64,000 bases of DNA from Gorsachius magnificus (Eukaryota; Chordata; Aves; Pelecaniformes; Ardeidae), in the NCBI GenBank assembly GCA_034008185.1, contig CM067087.1:45738090-45802089 (forward strand), in the 5' to 3' direction. Made by a program: the position numbers and the translations under genes. Numbering within the stretch: the stretch's first letter is position 1; every line of letters begins with the position of its first letter. The notes beneath the pieces are model-generated. The model ran no database searches. It had not been told where the DNA came from and worked only from the letters and a program-made list of their open reading frames with translations. Shown one piece after another: positions 36,401-51,400 of this stretch.

Positions 36401-39400
36401 AACTGTTTCTAATGCAATGTGTGGTGGTTGGGAGAGCATTAACGTTTTTTTTGTCTGATTCATCAGTTATTTCAAGTTCCGTTGGAAAAGGAAGGACAAC
36501 TTGGAGGCCCAATCCTGGCACAGGAAGAGATTAAGACCATATTTGGCAGCATTCCAGATATTCTTGATGTGCATACTAAAATCAAGGCAAGCTGCAGCTT
36601 CTCCCCTGCAGGGGAAGCTTTGATACAGACTTTGAATCTTTTCTGCGTACTTTGTTGTATCTGCTGGATAAGTGTACACTCATCCTGGTGCTGTTACTGT
36701 TCAACCTATGGAATTATGTGCAAATCCAAAGTATGCTTTAAGAGTAACACTTATTTCTAAATATCTGAAGTCTGAGTATTGTGCCTGTAACCAATATTGC
36801 CATTCATGAGCTGGTTTCTCCTTTTCCCATTTTAGTGCCTCTTCCTGTAAGAGATTCTCTGTAACTGATACAAAACTGGTCAAAAGGGCCAGTGGTATCA
36901 AATGATAGTCTAATTCTCTCAGAAAAAAAAAAAACCACACCTCTACATGTTTTTATTAAAGCAGTAAGCAAGGACTCTTGAAAGGATAGCTAAAGCTATG
37001 GAATTTAAAAAAATCAAAAAACTAACAGAAAAACAACAAAAAACTTGATATTTTCCTGGGCTTTAGACATGTTCATATAAGGAGACTACTGTCATGCAGT
37101 AGGAAAAATTAATCTTTCCTTAAATGGCTTTGAAGCAATTGTCAGAAACTACCAGCTCTTAAAACTGGCTTGCACATCAACCTCTGAAGCAGTTGACCTG
37201 GTACTGAGGCCTAGTAAGAGCTGATTAGAATTCCCTATGAGGCTGTTTTCTTGAGGCTTTCTTTATTTTATATTTTGATCTGGATTGCAAGCACTCTCTG
37301 AAGCCATCTCTGGGTCTCAGCAGACTACAATGCAAGTCTTCCTCAAATATGAAGTCATAGGATCTTCAAATAGTGGCATCTGTCTGTTCCTGCCTGCGTT
37401 TCACAGTAGGCTTTTAAAATAAAGGGACTTGCAAAATGCCTGTAACTCAGTGGTTTGGGTGTTTTGTTGGTTTTTGGGGTTTTTTTCCAACTGTGGAGAT
37501 CCAGTCTAGTTAATCACGATAGGGATTGATACGTGCCCGCTGATGTGAAAGTAGATCAAGTGTGTCCAGGTGCCAAGCAGGATTCACCTGCAGCATGCAG
37601 TGTAGACAAAGTTGCTTAGATTTAGTGGTTGTGTTTTCCTTTATCTCTGGTGTGTAATAAAGGTAAGAGAAGTGGCAGAAACAAAGCAATATTAATGGTG
37701 AACCCTTTTCACTTAAGGTGAATCCTGAACGTTCAGCTGTGCCCTCCTGTTTGTGTTATTAGCTGACAGTGAATAAGCTTGATCCTTATTAATCTGATAC
37801 AGGCTTAACAGCTTGGTCTCGCTTTCCTTGACACCCTGCTGCAGTAAGTGGGGGAAATCTATGCTAGTTCTATTTCAATCCTATTTTATGGACTTAAGAG
37901 TCCTATATTAGTTGTGCACTCTTAATTAGAACTGGTTCCACTGTCTTCTGTGTATACTTTTTTTAATAATCATTTGGGATGTGTGCTGCAGTGTTGGACA
38001 CAGCAGTGTCATCTTGTTGCAGAGCTGGCTAGCGCTGATACACTGCTAGGCTCTGCTTGCACTGATTCAAAACTATATGTTCAGTGAGCCAGAGGTCTCT
38101 TGCTTTCAGCTGTCAGTAGACGGAAGTGGCTTAATGTGAAATTTTACAGCTTTTAGTATTGCCTGTTTTGTCAGCATGGAACACAGCTAATTATAGGTGT
38201 TTGGCAGAACACTGATCCCACCTTACAGCTTTATGCAGTTCATTTTCATCTTATTTTCTCCCCTCTCTGCCCCCCATCCCTGCATGTATTCTAGGAAGAT
38301 CTGGAAGATCTTATGATGAATTGGACTGAAAGCAAAAGTATTGGTGATATCATTCTTAAATATGTAAGTTTCTGTTTCTTCTTTTATTCGTTAGAGCTGT
38401 TATGAGCTATTATCTTGCCTTAAAATAATCCATTTGTAGGAGCTAGCAAACGCAAGCAAAGCACTACTGAGTGAGAAAGAACACTGACTTGTAGCATTGG
38501 ATTTTCTGTTTAGACTTTCCAGTTGAGTTGGATGATATACTTTTGTGTGGGTAATCTGTGTCAAGTTTAAGTGTATGTTTCTGTCTGCTTGTGTGAGGGG
38601 GTAAAACTCAACATAGATGTTTTTGCAACACTACAGACATGCTTTTTACTCAGACGTTAAAAGGGGCTCTTCCTGTAACCTTAGCTATGTGTTGCCTCTG
38701 ATCAATAGTAAATGACTAGGAAAATAGCTTTTCACATAAAATTCTTGTGTTCTCCCTTCCTTCCTTGAAATGTGTAAGTGAACAAGGACTTGTTTTCCCA
38801 GTACAGAATGTGCAGAACAGGAAAGCTAGGTCTGGGACTGCAATGCTTTTTAGCCTAAGTAGCCTGCTAGGTATCTTGTGCTTTTGCTGACCTGATCATG
38901 TTGAGGCACATAGTGTTTGGCATTCAGAAGTTTTCAGTCTAAGGTATTGCTACTGGTGGTTTAGTGTCTTTGAAAGGTGACTGTAGTAACTGGAGAAAAT
39001 GCCTGTCTGAAACTTCCAAATCTCTCACCAAAAGCATCTTGCTAGGTGAGAATCTGCCTCCTACTTGAGCTGCTTAGCAGCTTCTAAGATTGTCACATGT
39101 GTACTTGATGTTACTGAGAGCAGTCTGCATTTAATCAGCAGTGCTGAATCTTGGGCATCTGGCATGCAAAAATGTCTTAACTTGTTCTGTGAACACGCAT
39201 GGGTTTACAACACGTTTTTTTATTATTCTTTATTGAAATGTGCCTTTGAGCAGCTTTGTATGGCTCAGGGCATATGAACATATGTACAATGCTACATAAT
39301 ATGTAAAGCAGAGCTGTAACAGTTGTTTCTTTCAGTCAAAAGACTTGTTGAAAACATACCCTCCATTTGTGAATTTCTTCGAAATGAGCAAGGAGACTAT

Positions 39401-42400
39401 TACTAGATGTGAAAAACAGAAGCCAAGGTTTCATGCCTTCCTGAAGGTAAGTGTCTGCAGAACTGAGTCTTTGAGTAGAACAGGGGAGACCATTACCAAG
39501 TAAACTACTTCATGCAATAGAATGTGGAATTTTGGAAGCTCGGAGGAATGTGACCATCTCTTGGTGAGACAGAAGTAGACAGGATTTGAAATTCAATCCC
39601 TCAAGCTCCTCGTAAAACTCTTTCCTAAGAGGTCCAAATACCTCCTCTGTTATAGAGCTTTCACAAGGTAGTTTGATTATATGCTATTGTTGCTGGAAAA
39701 AGTGCATTCTGGTTATTTTCTCCCAAATACATGTCATCTTCTTTTCTGTAAAGAGAACTAGAGCTGCTGCTGCTTTTTATTAGTCCCCCTCCCTGTGTTT
39801 AAAAGACTTGTACTTCTGAAATAGCTTTTAACTCGCTTTTGGCAGCTGTGAAGTTCCAGGGAGGTAGAATCTCTCAACATTCTTGTGACTAATGAATAGG
39901 AGCATAACAGTGGAGTTCTAACAGGAAGATGATCTTCAAAGAAAGAGTTGTCTGAAGATGAGTCTTAAGACTCTTGAGCTCTTCAGATAAAGGTATATGG
40001 TTGATTAATAGTGCAGGGTAGCTTGCACTCCTCTTCTGTATCCAACAAGTGTCTCTCAAACAGTGGAGTAATCAAACTGACAGATTTCAGCTCATGTTTT
40101 CTGAGGTACTGGGAATTATATCCAAGTATTGATGTCTAAAAGATGGGGAAAAGAATAAGAGAACAGGTCATCCCGTCCCACTCTGCATTAGCATCCGAAA
40201 CAAGGACTGAGGGCTTGATAATACTGACAGTTTAAAGCTAGACATTCTGAGAACGTAAATCATGTGATAAATCTTGTGCAGATTTGAATGTAATGTGGTT
40301 TTAATGTGATCTCTTAATGCCCGAGTATCTGTGGTAAATGACTCTCAAACTTTTACTGCAATACAAGTTTCAGGGAAGACAATTTTTCTCCTAGTTTGTG
40401 ATTTCTGTGGTGTGTGTGTGGGGGGGGAAAAAAAGTAAGAATTCTTTCCTTTCTCTCCTTTCTTTTCCCCAGATAAACCAAGCTAAACCTGAGTGTGGCC
40501 GCCAAAGCCTAGCCGAACTCCTTATCCGTCCTGTTCAAAGGCTGCCTAGTGTTGCTCTGCTACTAAATGGTAATCTAGTCATGTGGGTTTTCTTACTACT
40601 TTGTCTGTGAAGGTGTTAAAACCAAGATTAGTGTCTGCTTTTTGTCATAATTAGCAACAGCTTTTCACATATAAACCAAGCCTGATTCTGGGTGCTAATC
40701 ATGCTAAATGACAGTCAGCAAGACTGAAGAAAGCATACTTTGGGCTAAATTTCACTTGTTCATATATTTGTCTGCAGGATACAGGTAGAGGAAGAGTTTG
40801 CTCTGACAACAGTTTTTCTCCTCAAATACAAATGTAATTGAGTTTCAAATGCAGCTAGCATAAACTAGAGAGCAATTCGTATTGACAAGGCTTACAGCTT
40901 CATGTGTTCCACCTGGCAACAACCACTTCCTGTAATAATGATTATGTTGTTAAAAGTAACAATAAAAGTGCCATGCTACCACCCTTTGCTTCAGTTAGAA
41001 AAAGACTTCTATGCTTGTCTCTGCACTTCAACAAAACCAGCATGTGGTCCTGTTGATTTTTTTTGAATAGTTTGAGGGTTTGGTTTTGTTTTAGAGGTGT
41101 TTTTTTTTCTTAATGAGGTGCATGGACAATTGCTGCTCAGCCTACTTTTCTGACTTAATTAAGGCTGTTTGGACTCCAGGATAGCTGCAATTTCTTCAGT
41201 TGTCTTATCTGACTTACAGTTTAAACTTGAATTTTTCATATTTCTTTTCGAGAACTTATGTATTCTTTTTTTTTAAATTGTAGATATTAAGAAGCATACA
41301 GCAGAAGAGAACCCAGATAAAGTAACTCTAGAGAGAGCTATTGAGTCATTAAAGGAAGTGATGACGTAAGTGATGCTCATTCTATGAAACGTACTGTTAC
41401 ACATTTAGATTTCTCTGTTCCTTCTAAATTGCTTTTAGTGTGTTGTTGCCGTAACTTCAGTCTCCATGTAAGTGTGTGTAATTGCATGCGTTCCTCTGTC
41501 TTCTTTTGGCCACTGTTGTCACCCTGGCGTTCTGTGCCAGAGCCCTTGAAGGCGTTGGTACATCGCACTCCCACCTCTGCTGACTCCCTGCCTCGGCATG
41601 AAGCTGAATCTCCCGAGTCCTCTGTTCTGTTCCAACTCTTATTTCTATCTGTTCCCTCTAAAATGGAAGAGATGTGTTTTGTCCTTAAATCTTACTTGTA
41701 TGCATGTATCCACTGAAAGGACATGCTATTGGTGGAAGATTAGTTTCTCTTCTGGTCCTGTATTAGCTATTCTTGGCACCATTCCACGAGTTAATTAGCT
41801 TAAAGCTGAAGCTGTTTAGATTGTAAGTCTCACCTCTTTTGAAGGGTAGCATATGTCTCCAGCAATGAGACCTGCTGTATTAATTGGGTAAATGTTTGTC
41901 CGATTTTAACAACAACTTTGAAATTGTAATTATTCTTGCATCAGCTTGTTGGTGAGCTGCAGCCCTGACTTGGGGGGGGGGGGGGGGATAAAATGCAGGC
42001 TATAAAGGACTGCACTGGGTTGGTCTCTAGTTCAAAATGTTGCAGGGGAGGGGAATTGTATGTTAACTGAATTTTGTGTCGGCTACTGATAACATGACAA
42101 GAATATTGTTCTAGGTCTGAAGTTTCCTATGTGCTTAGCATATGGTATTTGGATACTTCAATGAGCAAATGTGGCTGACTCTGTATTTTCCAGTGCTGCT
42201 GTGTAAAATATCTGAGTGTTTAGCTTCGTTATTTTTGCATGTCTTAAATGCAGTGTATTCATTTACTGTTGATATTGAAGATAAATATAATATGCTTCCC
42301 TCAGACATATTAATGAAGACAAAAGAAAAACAGAGGCACAAAGGCAGTTCTTTGACGTTGTCTATGAAGTTGACGGATGTCCAGTAAGTAACTTGTCTGA

Positions 42401-45400
42401 AGCTGCAAACCTGTAAAATGACTGTGTGCTGGTTTGCTCCCTTTGCGAAACTATGTGAGGTTAAAATGAAATGATGCTGGTTTAAATAGATTGCCAGTGT
42501 TAAGCTGTAAGCAAGCAGTAATCCAGCCCTTGAACTAAATGCTTAATGAGCTTTTTGCTTCTATCACTTAGGCCAATCTTTTGTCCTCTCACCGAAGCTT
42601 AGTTCGGCGTTTGGAAACCGTAGCACTTAGTGACGACCTCTGCGATAGGGGAGAACAGGTCACACTCTTTCTGTTCAATGATTGCCTAGAGGTAAGGTGA
42701 CTGTATAAGTACATCTCATCAATTGAATTATAAAAGGCTTGACACTATGTATGAATACAAACAAGTAAAATTTAAAAACTTTGAAGCAGAATTCGAAGTC
42801 ACAGGAAGCTGATAGCTCAACACATGCTGATGTTGCCTTTCCATGAGCTATTATATAAGCCAGCGCAAGTAGCTAGTCAGTTCTGGATGGTTGAGAGGTG
42901 TTAATGTAGGCTTTAATGTCTTGCAGTCAGATCAAAAATTTAAAACTAGCTTAACATATTAAGAAATAAACATTTATCTGAATAGCACTTTGAGTAGTAC
43001 CAGTGGATGAAAAAATGCTGGAGTCGTTGGCTCAGCAGGATGTTTGTCCTTTTAAAGTTTAGTCATATTGAATGTGAGTAAATAGTGGGCCTCTGGGGTA
43101 AGTCTGCCTGTGCTTAGGCTACAAAAAAATAGCAAAAAAAACCCAATCGCATATTAAATGCTAGGCTAACAGTATGTTAGGAAGAACTAGAAAGGGAAAG
43201 TAATCCAACTGGGTTTTGAAGACTTATGTGGAGAAACTGAAGTTGGTAAAGGACACTTTATGAAAGCACTTGTTACTGTCTACAGCAGTAAAGAGCATGG
43301 TCTTCACAAAAGACCAACTCTAAAATAATCCAAAACTAGTGCTGTTTTAAGTAGCATGTAGAGACAAAAGCCCATTGCTGTGGCTAGTGATGAACTCTTC
43401 CTGGGAGACAAGTTGACTCAGCTTCATCACTCCTTGTAAAGGAAGGAAAGGAAAATAAAAGGAAAATGAAAACACTTTTATTAAAGCTTCTTGGTTTATC
43501 TCTTGTACAAGATAGAAGCAACTGAAGATTCCTACCTTTAGCACATAGGTATCTTACATGTTTTTTATGTAAAGCAAAAGCTGACTGACCAACCTCTGCT
43601 GCAAACCCCACTCTGGCTGCATGCACGAGCAACACAAGTGATGTTTCTAGGACGTAAACGCCATGACCTAAGCTGGTTCATGCATACGGATGTTGTCTTT
43701 TCTGTTTAAATCTGGGCTACCTTGTGGTAGGTTTCAAAGGGCCCTTGCTTGTTATGCAGGGTAGAATTGAGGTCTGTAATGCAAAATCACTTCCCCTCTT
43801 GATATTTTTTTAAGCTTATTTTATTTTTGAGGTGAGTGTATTGATGCTAAGTAACAAGTATTGCTGAGCCACTTGAACTGTAGACAGTGAATAAGTGAGA
43901 TAAGTGAGCTCCTTAAAGATTTATGTGGTAGAGTAAATAAAGTAAAATACTCCTTAGAGTATTTTTCTGTAGCAAGGCTTTCTGTGCCTGCCTGTATACT
44001 AAAAGTTAAAAGAATAGACGAGAAACAAAACAACGGCAATAGACTTTCAAACTGTAATCTGTCTTCTATTTAACTGCAGATTGCAAGGAAACGGCATAAA
44101 GTTATTGGTGCTTTCAAGAGTCCGCATGGCCACACAAGGCCTCCTGCGTCTCTCAAACATGTTGTTCTCATGCCTCTCTCCCAGATCAAGAAAGTCCTAG
44201 ACATCAGGGAGACAGAAGGTCTGTATGCTTTGAAGTGCTGTGATGGCTAACGACAGCTGTGGTTCAGAGTTTAAAGGATGAAGGTCTGCTGTTGTGGGAT
44301 AGAATGCTAAGGTATATTTGATGTTGTGCAATGTTAGGTATGTGATTTTAGTATGAGCTTCTGCTTGAAGCTCTGTATGAGCTTGAGAATTCCATGCACT
44401 GACACCTTTTGGCTTTTCAAGACTTGCTGCAGGATACTGGATTTGGCAGAACTACTAGATGGCATTAGCATAAGCCAACCAAATGGCAGTGTGAGTTAAA
44501 CAGAGGAGTACACTTGACAGCTCTGGATTTACAAAACAAAACCAAAAAACCAAGCTTTCAGTCCGGAGCATTAGACTGACCAGAGACAAGTGCTGTTGCT
44601 GTGAAGCCAAATCTTCATTTAACTGGTAATAATGATGCTCAGGAGGAGGGGTACTTAGCATCTTGAGAGAGATTTAGATGACTTAATTTCTGTGGCTGCA
44701 TTGCTACAGCAGCAGAATTCCATGCTACAATACTGTTCCAGCCTCGATAGTGACTTCTAAAGAAGTCTAGTCAGTCTGGTTTTCAGATCTATACCCTAGA
44801 AAGACAGATTTCATACTTTGCTGTAGGTGATGGTATGCATGTCATACTTGTTCTGGTTTATGTTCTCTGAAGCATCTGAATGTAGAAACCCAATAAAAAA
44901 TAGAAATGGTGAAGAGGGTAGGTAGTAAATGTGATGCCTATCTGCATTTTTAAAAGGTGCTGCCTACCTACATTTTTAAAAGGTGCTTTAGGGTTTCTCT
45001 CAAGAATTCTTTTTAAATTACTGTGCAACACTTAAGTTTACTTTGAGACCTGGGCAATGGGAGCCACTTGTAAGCATACCATTTAATATTTGCTAAGAAC
45101 TTTACTATGCAAATCTTGGGAGAGGTCAGCCACTCTCGCCTATATACGCTCTCTTATAGGACTGCTTTTCCAGTGCTGCTTTTCTGAATTGGTGATGGGT
45201 AGCTTTTTCTTTCTTTCTCTCCCAACTGTGTTTAGCATTTTTCAGCTGCATCTGCTCTAAAGGAGTACCAGCAATGGATTTAACTTTTTGCTATCAAGTG
45301 AGCAATGTTTGTCAAGTTTAAACAGTGAAACCATTATAACTTGACTATTTTAATGTGTCGTATATAGTATTGATGTCTCTGCTGCTTTTTCCTGTTTTAC

Positions 45401-48400
45401 AAAATATGGTAAATATTGATTTCCTTGTTCTCTGTTGGTAAAAGAAAAGACCTGTCTAATGTTTCAGGAGTTAAAAAATGAAATTTATATTTAATGCTAT
45501 ATCCCGTAAAGACTGCCTAGTGTGCAGATGATTTGGTGAATAAACAACTGTTGCATGAACAGCTGATTGCAGCCTCTTGATGAAGCATGCAGATAGAACT
45601 CAGTGCTCTTGCAAATGATACAACAGCTATCCTGTAAATAAAGATAAAATCCTTGCACCAAACCGTATTGTCCTTAACTCTAGCTCCTGGCAAGATGGAG
45701 GGTTAACCCTTCTGAAGGTTCCCCCCAAATTATATAAAAAATGGTTATTTCTTTTAACTCCTTGCCCTTTTTATTTTTTATAAACTGTAGATTGCCATAA
45801 AGCTTTTGCCTTAGTTGTGCGGCCGCCTACGGAACTCAACAACAAGCTACTCAGTTTCCAGATGACAACTGAAGAACCTCCTAAAGAAGATTGGTTGAAG
45901 ATGTTGTGTCGGCATGTGGCTAACACGATTTGTAAAGCAGATGCAGTAAGTACTCTGGAACCCTGTTGCTGATAGGGAATATTTCTTTTTTTGGCCTGAA
46001 GCATATGAAGCTAAAGAACTTGTTAGTAGTGGACGTGCTTGAGGTGAAGTAGAGCAGAAAACATTTGTGCTAGCATGTCTGCAAGCGAGTGGTTAAAAAG
46101 TGGAAAGGGAAACAGCCTGGAAGTTAGCTTCTACAGACGCTAATAAGTACTTAAAACTCCAGAATCATTCCCTTCCCCCATCACAAATTAATTATAAATA
46201 ACTTAAACTCTGCACTGCAGATCTAAACAGAAGCGTCTTCAGCTTGCTTCTTTCAGAGCTGTGTTTCAATTTACAATCCCAGCATTATGAATCATGTGTT
46301 TTGGTTTAACTCTGTGTTAAGTTGAATTCTTTGTTCTACATTTTATCTACATAGCCATCTTAATGTAAGAGACATGAAGCATCTTCCTTCTATAGACAGA
46401 AGCCTACAATCTTAAAACAAGGAAATAAAGAAAGCTGAAGCAAAGGTGGCATTGGCCTCCTCACATTTTTAAAAGTTCAATGTGTGGTCTTTCCACAGAC
46501 AGAAAGTTACTAATTTGAAGAGTAGATCCTCTCTAATTAGGGCAAGAGACTTTCAGCTAATGTCTTAATTATATAAGAGAGTATGCATAGCAGTTGTCTA
46601 AATGTGCTGAAAATATGTGCAGTACCTATAGCTGAAACAACTTGGGTTTAAGATAAAAAAGTTTTATGTTCTGCATTGTTCTCTTATGGTAAAATATTTG
46701 GTTGTCTGTGACTTTAAAGACATGCTTGTTTTGGGACAGGTAGTTAAGTAATCGAAATAGCATCTTTATTTTGTTTGGCTTGTCATCTAGGGACTTAAGA
46801 ACAAGAAACTTAGCTTTGTGCTTTTCCTTCCTTTTTTAGGTACTGAGTAGGAAAAGTATGGATTCAGTAGTGTTAATTTATTTTAATCTGTCACGTATCT
46901 TCAGTTTCTTGTGTTACATATAACACAAAGGGGTGGAAAAATGCTGGGGTTTTTAATAGGAATTAAATCACTGTGTAACAAATGTATTTTTCCCTCTTGC
47001 CCCAGGACATTCAGAATCATATGCTGACAAATTGTAACCTACTATGCTGAATCCCAGTAGTTACAGATTCTGTAACTACTGCTTTGTACCAACTATACAA
47101 TACTTTTCTCCTGCTGATTTAAATATAACTTGAGCTTCAATTTAAGCACACTAACCCTTTTCCCTGGTTTTCAAGAACTCTGTAGCATCATAAAATCATT
47201 TGGTTGGAAAAGACCTTTAAGATCGAGTCCAACCATACCTGTCCACCACTAAACCCTGTCCCTAAGCACCTCGTCTGCCTGGGATGGGGACTCTACTGCT
47301 TCCCTGGGCAGCCTCTTCCAGTGCCTGACAACACTTTCAGTGAAGGAATTTTTCCCGATATCATGTGAGAATGAGATGTTGTTGACTTGGCCACGTGGTG
47401 GCAGTAAAGGCTTTAACTACTCTTTGTTAGGCACTAGGAATAGCTGTACAGCTTGCTGTCTGGTGTCCTTTTCCAATTTTTTTTAGGTAAACTGTTGTTG
47501 GTTTAGGTTTTTATTTAGAGAAAAGGTAACAACCAAAAATCCCCAGTAACTTCCCACTGCCATGCATACCCCTGTCAGTTTTGTAAGTAGCTAGTCAGAG
47601 ATTGCTCTGCACATGCTAGAGTTTAAAAATGAGGCATGAAAATAAAAAAACCAAAACCCAAACAAACTTGTGGCTATTCTGAAACATCTGTTTAGTCTTA
47701 ATGTTTGACAGCTGGTGCTATCAAGATCTCACTTCAGAAGAGTGCTAGATGTGTCAGTGAAACAAAAGGGTATGCGTGGTTTGGAACTCCCCAGGTATAC
47801 TTCAGAACTACTGGCTTTGGTCAACCCTGAACTTGAAACTGAATCAAACAAACCAAATGTAAAACTACTGATGAAGTCGTTTCATAAACTGATTGTATCA
47901 GCAGTTATCCTCATGAAATGGCATGAAAGCAAATAGCTGCTTACCTCGATATTGAAGGTTAAATATGGAAGAATATGGCAATTAAACCTCTAAATGTGAC
48001 CTAATGAAGTAGAGGATGATATTTTGACAAGTGCTGATGTTTGACCATTATTAAGACTATTTTTGTCTGTAGGAAAACCTCATTTATACTGCTGATCCTG
48101 ATTCAGTTGAAGTAAATACTAAAGATATGGACAGTACCTTAAGCAGAGCATCCAGGGCAATAAAGAAAACGTCAAAAAAGGTAAGATACTGCAAAGATAG
48201 TGCTTTATGGTAAAACCCCCTTTTGTCAGGGAATTGTGCTAGTATTCCTGTTCTGGGTGTTTTGTAGTACTTACAGTAGTGACAGGAAAAACTTAATCTG
48301 AACTAAACCCCTTAAGTATAAGCTCCTTAAAGAAAGAAGGTGTGGAGTATTTGAGGTTTTGACTGAGTAGTTTTGGAGTATCTGTGTATAGTCTTAAGTG

Positions 48401-51400
48401 TTATGGTCATAGGTATTATGGAGTCATTTTTGAGTCTGTTAGGGAGCCGATTCTTTAATATTTTGAATCTTTTAAATATATTACAAAAAAAGCCCAACCC
48501 TCAGCTGTAGCTATTTTTAGCATATTGAATGGTGTGTTAAAGCTGCGTGCAATTGTTTAAATTCAAGTACCTTCAAAAGTAAGATGGCTCTGGAGTATGC
48601 ATGTCCCGGTGATAAAACAAATGTGGAAATAGCAAGGAAGTAAGTGCTGAATGCTGGTGTCTGCCTGTGTACGCTTTCCTTTGTGTATGGCTCAGCTGCT
48701 CTCACCTCATGGTCTGAGGAACTGTGCCCTGCTCTGCTAAGACCTGGCTGGGAGGCAGGAGGAAGGCTGCCTCTCTGCTCTGTCACGTTGGCTATGTGCT
48801 GGCTTTGGTTCTGTTAAAATATGTGGTGTGTGAGAAGGGTTGACAGAGAGTGATGCAGCAAGGAGGAATCTGTTCCCCATTCTCAGCAGCCTTGCAGCAG
48901 GCTTACTATGCTCATGATGGTAATACTGTTTCTTAGAGAGAACTGTAGAGGCTGCTGTAGTTTGGAAGCTGCTGAAGACTAAACTGAGAGCAACTCAAAG
49001 GAGGGGGGCCTGACTTTGCAGAACCCAAGATGTGTGGGGAAGCCTACTTGACTGGACCTTATTTTCACTTCTCACTTGAATCTCTGCCCTCTTCCCCCAC
49101 TATGCTGTCTTCATATTTGGACAGTCAGAAGAGCAAGGGCGATGGGGAGCCTTAAAAGTTGGATTGCCTTGTGGGTGCATGTTTGGCTAGTTTTGATACA
49201 GCCATATTAATATTTAATACATGTCCTACAGACGTTCAAAATTTGAATGGTAGCCTACATCGTAGTGGTTATTACAGCCTGATTTTTGTCAGTGTATAAC
49301 TGCTTGTCAAACTCCTCAGGTTACAAGAGCATTTTCTTTCTCAAAAACACCAAAGAGAGCTCTTCGAAGGGCTTTAATGTCGCATAGTGCAACAGAAGGA
49401 AGAAGTCCCAGTTCAGCTAATGAGAGTTATATAGGCAGCCGACTGACTAGTACATCATCATTAGCGGTAAGTGATTTGGCTGTGCAGGCCAAATAAGTAA
49501 CCTTTTCAAGTTCAGTTATTTTAATGTCTGGTGCTGATCTTACTTCAACAATTTCAAGATCCACAGTGGAAAAACTTATTTTTAACTACATTCATAGTCA
49601 TGGTTTTTTTCTGAGCAAGAGTTGTTTAATGAGATGACTTGCTTGCTGAAAATGCAGAAAAATCTGCTGTATGTACTAGAAACTGGGAGTTACCTTGTAC
49701 AATTAAGTTGGGGGGAAAAAAACCACCTCTTTTGCCATAGATGGAACAAGTATCCTCTTCTGAAAGACTGAGAAACTTCCAACACAATGAGCATGTTGGC
49801 TCATGCTTTTGGTTTTGGACAATATATACGAATGTGGTGTACAGCCCTGAATAGCATGGTGAAAGCAGTGAGGTAGACATCCTCTGAAACAAACCGGGAA
49901 GGAGGGGTAGCAAAATACAGATGCTGCAGCCTGAGAGTTTTTAAAAAGGCAAAGGAGTGAGCTCCTTATACATGTTTAAAAAAACTTAGTAAAATAATGT
50001 ATTGCTCTACATGCTGCAACTCTTCTGCTCTGCCTGGCTACCTGTTGCAGCTCTCTTCTGCCACATCAGGTCAAACTCCACTTCCTAGTACAGTCTGCTA
50101 AAGCAGACTATATTTGGAGGATTTTTTCATCATTGTTGCTTTTTATTCTAGTGTTACAGTAAATCTGTATGCTGGGTAAACATCTACTTTAAAGTCTGTA
50201 GTTTGTAGGACAGAAGGCCAAGAAGAGGATTTCCTGTGTATCCTGCCTGATATGTCAGTACCTTAACATGGAGATAATTCAGTATGTTTGAGTGGCCATT
50301 AAATCGTACAAAATAAAGATATTGCCCTGCTCTTTCACATGAGATAGATATGAGAAAACATGAATTAATAAGGGAGGAAGTATCACTCTCTTGCTTTATA
50401 GGAAATAAAAAAAAAAAACCCACAACCTACCAGCGTGGCTATCCCCTAGCTGTCTGTAGAGATTTTCTTCCTGCAGTTATGATTGCTCTAATAATTGTTC
50501 TCAATTTCTGATATTCTGTCTTCATTTGGATACAGCACTGTATATCATTTCTCATGAAAATCCAAGTCATGCACTTTTCTCTCTGTGTGTCTACCCCATA
50601 CAAAAATACTTCTTTTTTTCCACAAAATGCTAGGAATTTATAGTAGTAAAAACTATTTTCCTATTTAAAATTCTTCCCAGAGTTCTTGGACCTCTGAGGT
50701 AGGTAGTAAGGTGCAGCTTGGCAGCAGACCACGTGTGTGTGTGGTTGTTTTAACTGATCCCCCACACCACTGCACTTGCATAAAGCCTTTTTGGTTAAAC
50801 TGTGAGGTTGAGGGGAAAAGAGGGGCTTGGATTCTAGCCCATCAAAGTGTAGTTCTTGAGTAGGAAACTAAAGCTGCAGGAAACCTGTCTTGAGTACATT
50901 GAGAGAGTCAAAGCTGCTATTCGGACATTTTAGACATTTTGTTTTATTTAAGTAAAATCTTGGTCTGTGCTTATGTGGGGATTTTTTGGTGTAGCAAAAC
51001 TATAGAGTAAAAATATCAATGAAGCTTGGATGCTTGTTTTTTTTTCTTGTCTGGACTAACTCTTGAACCCCTTCCTAATTGTAGATTGCTCGTTCGTCTT
51101 CTACGTGCAGCCTAAATGGATCTGTCAAATGCATTGTTAATGTTCATCGCTCCAATTCTGTTGATTGGAGCAATCAAAATTCCAGGCCTCGACCTGTGCT
51201 GTGTCCTGGCTCTCCAAATATTCATCTTTCAAATGCTGTAGAAGAAAAAAACTCTTCCAACTTGGAAAGCTTAGATGGTCGTGCCTCGGACAGCTCATGT
51301 CCTATCCCTATTATTACTGCCACTTGTGGTGATGCTGGAGATGATAACCATTGTGGTGCTGAGAAATTCTGTGCATCAAATCCTGACTGTTAATGCCCAT

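Larger units (their letters stand above)
35801..45790 (+). other. ECT2: ECT2 introns among coding exons 12-21
   Basis: Nine introns of about 190 bp to 1.7 kb, no mobile element recognised. Contains a G16 run (41972-41987) and an imperfect 26-bp direct duplication near 44939-44990. The intron 36587-38294 has a GC donor. Confidence 0.85.
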
